From UBA6921 sp031363085 (GTDB taxonomy: Bacteria > Pseudomonadota > Gammaproteobacteria > SG8-11), in the NCBI GenBank assembly GCA_031363085.1, contig JANLTU010000014.1:1-10115 (forward strand): a stretch of DNA of 10,115 nt. Direction: 5' to 3'. A program made the translations under genes and the position numbers. Shown here one piece after another: positions 6,713 to 10,115 of this stretch. Position 1 is the first letter of the stretch. The number at the start of each line of letters is the position of its first letter. The notes under the pieces were generated by a model. The model was not told where the DNA came from. It saw only the letters and a list, made by a program, of their open reading frames with translations, and made no database searches.

Positions 6713-6716
6713 ACTT

Positions 6717-7039
6717 GGATTTTGAGCGCGCCTACCTCAAAGAAGTAGTGGTAGCGAAAAATAGGATAGTGCATAGGGAGCAATCGCCGAGATATTCGTA
6801 GCAGTCACTTGCAGAGGTATACGGTTCATCCTTGAAAATAAAAAAGCCCGTAGCGCGTGGATGGAGAATCGCGATACGGGCAATAAAGGATTACCGATGA
6901 CCGTGCACATGGGGAAGTGGGAGGGAGCAGCGGCCACCCGTGCAATCCATGAATCTAATGTAATGGAAGTGGCGCCAGAGCTTCTGCTAATCGGATCACA
7001 GTTGCACTATGGGTCGTGGATAATTGGGGCAGAAAAAAT
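6717..7039. other. Non-coding stretch between the IS remnant and purB
   Basis: It holds the purB-side intrinsic terminator (6834-6881), listed separately. Positions 6717-6833 show only a weak CTACC/GGTAG pairing, and 6882-7039 would be a roughly 160-base 3' untranslated tail of purB with no strong fold seen. I found no convincing gene on either strand. Confidence 0.6.
6834..6881 (-). terminator. Intrinsic terminator downstream of purB
   Basis: On the minus strand GCCCGTATCGCG (6881-6870), a 12-base loop, then CGCGCTACGGGC (6857-6846) form a stem with one mismatch. It is followed directly by a T-rich run reading TTTTTTATTTTC. It lies about 160 bases past the purB stop and is the first good terminator there. 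Confidence 0.85.
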
Positions 7040-8407
7040 TCAAATATCCGCTGCCTGCTCGCCGGCATTTCCGATGTAGCTTTTAGGGGTCAGTTGTTTT
7101 AATTGCTGTTTTTCACGGGCGGGAATGGTCAGTGTGTCGATAAACGCATGCAGCGACGTACGATCCATGCGCTTGCCGCGCGTGAGTTCTTTGAGTTTCT
7201 CGTATGGCTTGTCAACACCGTGGCGGCGCATGATGGTCTGGATCGGTTCAGCGAGCACTTCCCAATTATTGTCGAGATCTGCGTCCAGGCGCGCGGTATC
7301 GACTTCAAGTTTACGCAGACCTTTGAGTGTCGACTGAAATGCGATGACGCAGTAACCGACCGCCACACCCAGGTTGCGCAGTACGGTGGAGTCGGTAAGG
7401 TCGCGCTGCCAGCGCGAGATCGGCAATTTGCTGCTGAAGTGGTGTAGCAAGGCGTTGGCGAGGCCGAGATTGCCCTCGGAGTTTTCAAAGTCAATCGGGT
7501 TTACTTTGTGCGGCATGGTCGACGAGCCGACTTCGCCGGCGACGGTTTTTTGCTTGAAATAGCCCACGGAAATATAGCCCCACAGGTCGCGGTCAAAATC
7601 CAACAGCACAGTGTTGAAGCGCGCCAGCGCATCCATGTATTCGGCGATGTAGTCGTGTGGTTCGATTTGCGTCGTGTATGGATTCCATTGCAAGCCCAGA
7701 CTCTCAACGAATTTTTGCGCAAGCACGGGCCAGTCAAGCTCCGGATACGCCGCCAGATGTGCGTTGTAGTTGCCGACCGCGCCGTTCATTTTGCCCAGCA
7801 GTGGCACGTCGCCCAGTTGTTGGCGCTGGCGCTTCAGGCGATACGCAACATTTGCCATCTCTTTGCCCAACGTGGTCGGTGATGCCGGTTGGCCGTGCGT
7901 GCGCGCCAGCATCGGCTGATTAGCGTAGTTACGCGCGAGCGCGCTGATGGCGTCAATCAGTTCGCCCATCAGTGGCAGTAACACTGACGCGCGTGCGGCC
8001 CGTAGCATCAACGCGTGCGACAGATTGTTGATATCTTCCGAGGTGCAGGCAAAGTGGATGAATTCGCTGATGGCTTCGAGTTCGGCTTGGCCCTGAATAC
8101 GCTCTTTCAGGAAATACTCAATTGCCTTCACGTCGTGGTTGGTGGTGCGCTCGATGTTTTTCACGCGCCGCGCGTCTTCCACACCAAAATTGGCGGCAAT
8201 CTCATCCAACGTGGTGCGCGCATGCGCCGACAGCGGCGGCACTTCGTTAATTTCCGGGATGTCCGCCAGCATTTGCAGCCAGCGCACTTCAACCAGCACG
8301 CGATGCCGGTTCAAACCGTACTCGCTGAAGATCGGCCGCAGGTCGGCGGTCTTGTCGCTATAACGACCATCGAGGGGCGAGACGGCGGTGAGATTGCTCA
8401 GGTCCAT
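7040..8407 (-). CDS. purB: Adenylosuccinate lyase PurB
   Basis: Cytoplasmic enzyme of the fumarase/aspartase superfamily. It cleaves SAICAR to AICAR and adenylosuccinate to AMP, releasing fumarate, in purine synthesis. The product is 455 aa, nearly identical in length to the E. coli enzyme, and starts MDLSNLTAVSPLDGRYSDK. Visible motifs are ERTTNHDVKAIEYFLKE (about 87-103), FACTSEDINN (about 122), ARTHGQPASPTTLGKE with the catalytic His near 171, and the superfamily signature GSSTMPHKVNPIDFENSEGN with the catalytic Ser near 293-295. The ATG at 8407 was chosen because AAGGA lies 7 bases before it and homology begins there. The frame is open further upstream to an ATG at 8515, but that extension has no family similarity and would overlap the divergent acnB start. 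It appears to be transcribed alone, ending at the terminator at 6834-6881. It seems intact. Confidence 0.97.
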   Translation of the reverse strand: MDLSNLTAVSPLDGRYSDKTADLRPIFSEYGLNRHRVLVEVRWLQMLADIPEINEVPPLSAHARTTLDEIAANFGVEDARRVKNIERTTNHDVKAIEYFLKERIQGQAELEAISEFIHFACTSEDINNLSHALMLRAARASVLLPLMGELIDAISALARNYANQPMLARTHGQPASPTTLGKEMANVAYRLKRQRQQLGDVPLLGKMNGAVGNYNAHLAAYPELDWPVLAQKFVESLGLQWNPYTTQIEPHDYIAEYMDALARFNTVLLDFDRDLWGYISVGYFKQKTVAGEVGSSTMPHKVNPIDFENSEGNLGLANALLHHFSSKLPISRWQRDLTDSTVLRNLGVAVGYCVIAFQSTLKGLRKLEVDTARLDADLDNNWEVLAEPIQTIMRRHGVDKPYEKLKELTRGKRMDRTSLHAFIDTLTIPAREKQQLKQLTPKSYIGNAGEQAADI

Positions 8408-8513
8408 CGCGATTTCCTTAGTAGTTGCGCGCTCAATCTTTAATTGCGGATCGGGTATTCTATAACCGGTTACCATAATGACGTAAAACCATTTAGCTCT
8501 ACGGACCCCAATC
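8408..8513. promoter_or_regulatory. Divergent purB/acnB control region
   Basis: These 106 bp must hold the start signals of two divergent genes. Candidate -10 boxes are TATAAC (8461-8466) and CATAAT (8474-8479) for acnB, and TAGAAT on the minus strand near 8462-8457 for purB. None has a good -35 at proper spacing, so assignments are weak. A perfect palindrome, TAACCGGTTA, lies in the middle. Confidence 0.45.
8463..8472. promoter_or_regulatory. 10-bp palindrome TAACCGGTTA, possible operator
   Basis: Perfect two-fold symmetric site centred in the divergent spacer and overlapping the candidate -10 boxes of both genes, where a bound regulator could affect both. I do not recognise it as the site of a particular regulator, and a palindrome this short may occur by chance. 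Confidence 0.3.
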
Positions 8514-10115
8514 ATGCTGACCGATTATCGCAAACACGTTACCGAGCGCGCCGCGCTGGGCTTGCCGCCGCTGCCGTTGAACGCAGTGCAGACTGCCGCG
8601 CTGGTGAATCTAATTAAATCGAACGCGCCCGAAGGCCAGGAGCTGGTGGAGTTGCTCACTCAGCGCGTGCCGCCGGGAGTGGATCAAGCCGCCTATGTCA
8701 AGGCCGGCTTCCTCGCGGCGGTGGCCAAGGGTGAGGCCGTGTGTGCGCTGCTGACACGTGAGCGTGCAACGGAGTTGTTGGGCACGATGCTCGGCGGCTA
8801 CAACATCCAGCCATTGATTGCCTTGCTCGACGATGCGTCGCTTGCGCCACTGGCGGTGAAGGCGCTGTCGAAAACCCTGTTGATGTTTGACGCGTTTCAC
8901 GACGTGGTGGCCAAAGCGGACAACAACGCGCGTGCGCAACAGGTGCTGGAGTCATGGGCGCAAGCCGCGTGGTTCACCGCACGTCCGGCGTTGGCGGAAG
9001 AACTCACCGTTACCGTGTTCAAGGTGCTGGGTGAGACCAATACTGACGACCTGTCGCCGGCCTCCGAAGCCTGGAGCCGCCCCGACATTCCGTTGCACGC
9101 CAAGGCGATGCTGGTGAGCAAAATGCCCGACGGCTTGCAGGCCATCGAACAGTTGAAACAGAAAGGCCATCCGCTGGCTTACGTGGGCGACGTGGTCGGC
9201 ACCGGTTCATCGCGCAAGTCGGCCATCAACTCGGTGCTGTGGAGCATCGGCGCCGACATTCCGTTTGTGCCCAACAAGCGCCAAGGCGGCGTGATCCTCG
9301 GCGGAAAAATCGCACCGATCTTTTTCAATACGGCCGAAGATTCCGGCGCGTTACCGATTGAGTGTGATGTTAGCAAGCTCAACATGGGCGACGTCATCAC
9401 CATCCATCCAAAGCTAGGTCGCATCACCGACGCTCAAGGCAACGAACTGGCACGCTTTGATCTCAAGCCCAGCACGATGCCGGATGAGGTGCGCGCCGGG
9501 GGGCGTATTCCGTTGATCATCGGGCGCGCGCTCACCGACCGCGCCCGCGACACGTTGAAACTCGCGCATTCGACTGAATTCATCCGCCCGGTCGCGCCCA
9601 AAGACACCGGCAAAGGCTACACGCTGGCACAAAAAATGGTCGGCCGCGCCTGCGGCGTCACGGGGGTGCGTCCGGGAACCTATTGCGAGCCGCGCATGAC
9701 CACAGTGGGTTCGCAAGACACCACCGGCGCGATGACGCGCGACGAATTAAAAGAGCTCGCGTGCCTGGGTTTCTCGGCGGATTTGGTGATGCAAAGTTTT
9801 TGTCACACTGCGGCGTATCCGAAGCCGGTGGACGTGAAACTACAACACGAGCTACCGGAATTCATGACCACGCGCGGCGGCGTGAGTTTGCGTCCGGGTG
9901 ACGGCATCATTCACTCGTGGCTCAACCGCATGATCTTGCCCGACACGGTGGGCACCGGCGGCGACTCGCATACGCGCTTCCCGATTGGCATCAGTTTTCC
10001 GGCAGGGTCAGGTCTGGTCGCGTTCGCCGCTGCGCTGGGCGTAATGCCGCTCGATATGCCGGAGTCGGTGCTGGTGCGCTTCAAAGGCCAGATGCAACCC
10101 GGAGTGACCTTGCGC
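8514..10115 (+). CDS. acnB: Aconitate hydratase B / 2-methylisocitrate dehydratase AcnB (partial, C-terminus missing)
   Basis: Fe-S dehydratase that interconverts citrate and isocitrate in the TCA cycle; AcnB also acts in the 2-methylcitrate cycle. The first 534 codons of about 865 are present and open to the right edge. The start MLTDYRKHVTERAALGL matches the AcnB N-terminus. The HEAT-like domain (about 1-160) is followed by the swivel domain, with FKVLGETNTDDLSPASEAWS (about 169-188), YVGDVVGTGSSRKSA (about 223-237) and GGVILGGKIAPIFFNT, and then by the catalytic core with AQKMVGRACGVTGVRPGTYC, FCHTAAYPKP (Cys430) and GGDSHTRFPIGISFPAG (from about 482). The cluster-binding cysteines lie further on, outside the window. 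This domain order, with the swivel before the core, is that of AcnB and not AcnA. The ATG has only a weak GGA upstream. It is divergent from purB. Confidence 0.97.
   Translation, partial: MLTDYRKHVTERAALGLPPLPLNAVQTAALVNLIKSNAPEGQELVELLTQRVPPGVDQAAYVKAGFLAAVAKGEAVCALLTRERATELLGTMLGGYNIQPLIALLDDASLAPLAVKALSKTLLMFDAFHDVVAKADNNARAQQVLESWAQAAWFTARPALAEELTVTVFKVLGETNTDDLSPASEAWSRPDIPLHAKAMLVSKMPDGLQAIEQLKQKGHPLAYVGDVVGTGSSRKSAINSVLWSIGADIPFVPNKRQGGVILGGKIAPIFFNTAEDSGALPIECDVSKLNMGDVITIHPKLGRITDAQGNELARFDLKPSTMPDEVRAGGRIPLIIGRALTDRARDTLKLAHSTEFIRPVAPKDTGKGYTLAQKMVGRACGVTGVRPGTYCEPRMTTVGSQDTTGAMTRDELKELACLGFSADLVMQSFCHTAAYPKPVDVKLQHELPEFMTTRGGVSLRPGDGIIHSWLNRMILPDTVGTGGDSHTRFPIGISFPAGSGLVAFAAALGVMPLDMPESVLVRFKGQMQPGVTLR

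Larger units (their letters stand above)
5576..6716 (-). mobile_element. Decayed full-length IS30-family insertion sequence
   Basis: Both ends can be proposed: AAGTGCAACAT (5576-5586) and its inverted copy ATGTTGCACTT (6706-6716) flank a single IS30-type transposase coding region on the minus strand. The span is 1141 bp, or about 1067 bp after removing two later 37-bp inserts, which fits the family. The outermost bases and target duplication are uncertain because the flanks beyond the 11-bp repeat do not match. The transposase is inactivated, so any movement would need a transposase supplied in trans. It sits between the purB terminator and fdxA, interrupting no recognisable gene. Confidence 0.85.

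Noticed and set aside
5576..6716. An active insertion sequence
   Set aside because: The transposase has several frame breaks, has lost the first catalytic Asp and has an insert in the catalytic Glu codon.
6737..6937. A 66-codon minus-strand reading frame between purB and the IS
   Set aside because: It runs straight through the purB terminator stem and has no ribosome site or similarity.
8408..8515. A 36-residue N-terminal extension of PurB from an upstream ATG
   Set aside because: The extension lacks family similarity, would overlap the acnB start, and the internal ATG at 8407 has a good Shine-Dalgarno.

Overview
The window looks like a proteobacterial chromosome, most likely gammaproteobacterial with betaproteobacterial as second choice. 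The aconitase is of the B type, the adenylosuccinate lyase is of the Escherichia coli type, the ferredoxin is of the Azotobacter FdI type, and the AddAB-like repair pair is of the kind found in beta- and gammaproteobacteria. Coding regions are GC-rich. No rRNA, tRNA or CRISPR array was recognised.

Layout. Positions 1-1828 (minus strand) hold the first 609 codons of a UvrD/AddA-like helicase that runs off the left edge. A 304-bp gap follows. It carries a possible small plus-strand transcription unit: a promoter-like pair, a 13-position hairpin and a strong intrinsic terminator that points away from both neighbouring genes. Next, on the minus strand, come a 949-aa AddB-like nuclease with a PD-(D/E)XK domain and four iron-sulfur cysteines (4982-2133) and the seven-iron ferredoxin fdxA (5381-5058). 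These three genes probably form a co-directional group transcribed fdxA, nuclease, helicase. A large hairpin sits between fdxA and the nuclease gene, directly against the nuclease start codon.

Positions 5576-6716 are a full-length but decayed IS30-family insertion sequence with an 11-bp terminal inverted repeat. Its transposase is broken by small indels and by two related palindromic inserts of about 37 bp, placed in opposite orientations. One of them splits the codon for the catalytic glutamate. This is the most interesting object here: the inserts look like copies of a miniature mobile palindrome, and the IS coding sequence gives a clean empty-site comparison.

The right part is housekeeping DNA. 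purB (8407-7040, minus) has a distant intrinsic terminator at 6834-6881. It is divergent from acnB (8514 to the right edge, plus), of which the first 534 codons are present. The 106-bp spacer between them carries a perfect 10-bp palindrome. The gene functions are DNA break repair (helicase plus nuclease), electron transfer (FdxA), purine synthesis (PurB) and the TCA or 2-methylcitrate cycle (AcnB). Nothing in the sequence links these into a single pathway.
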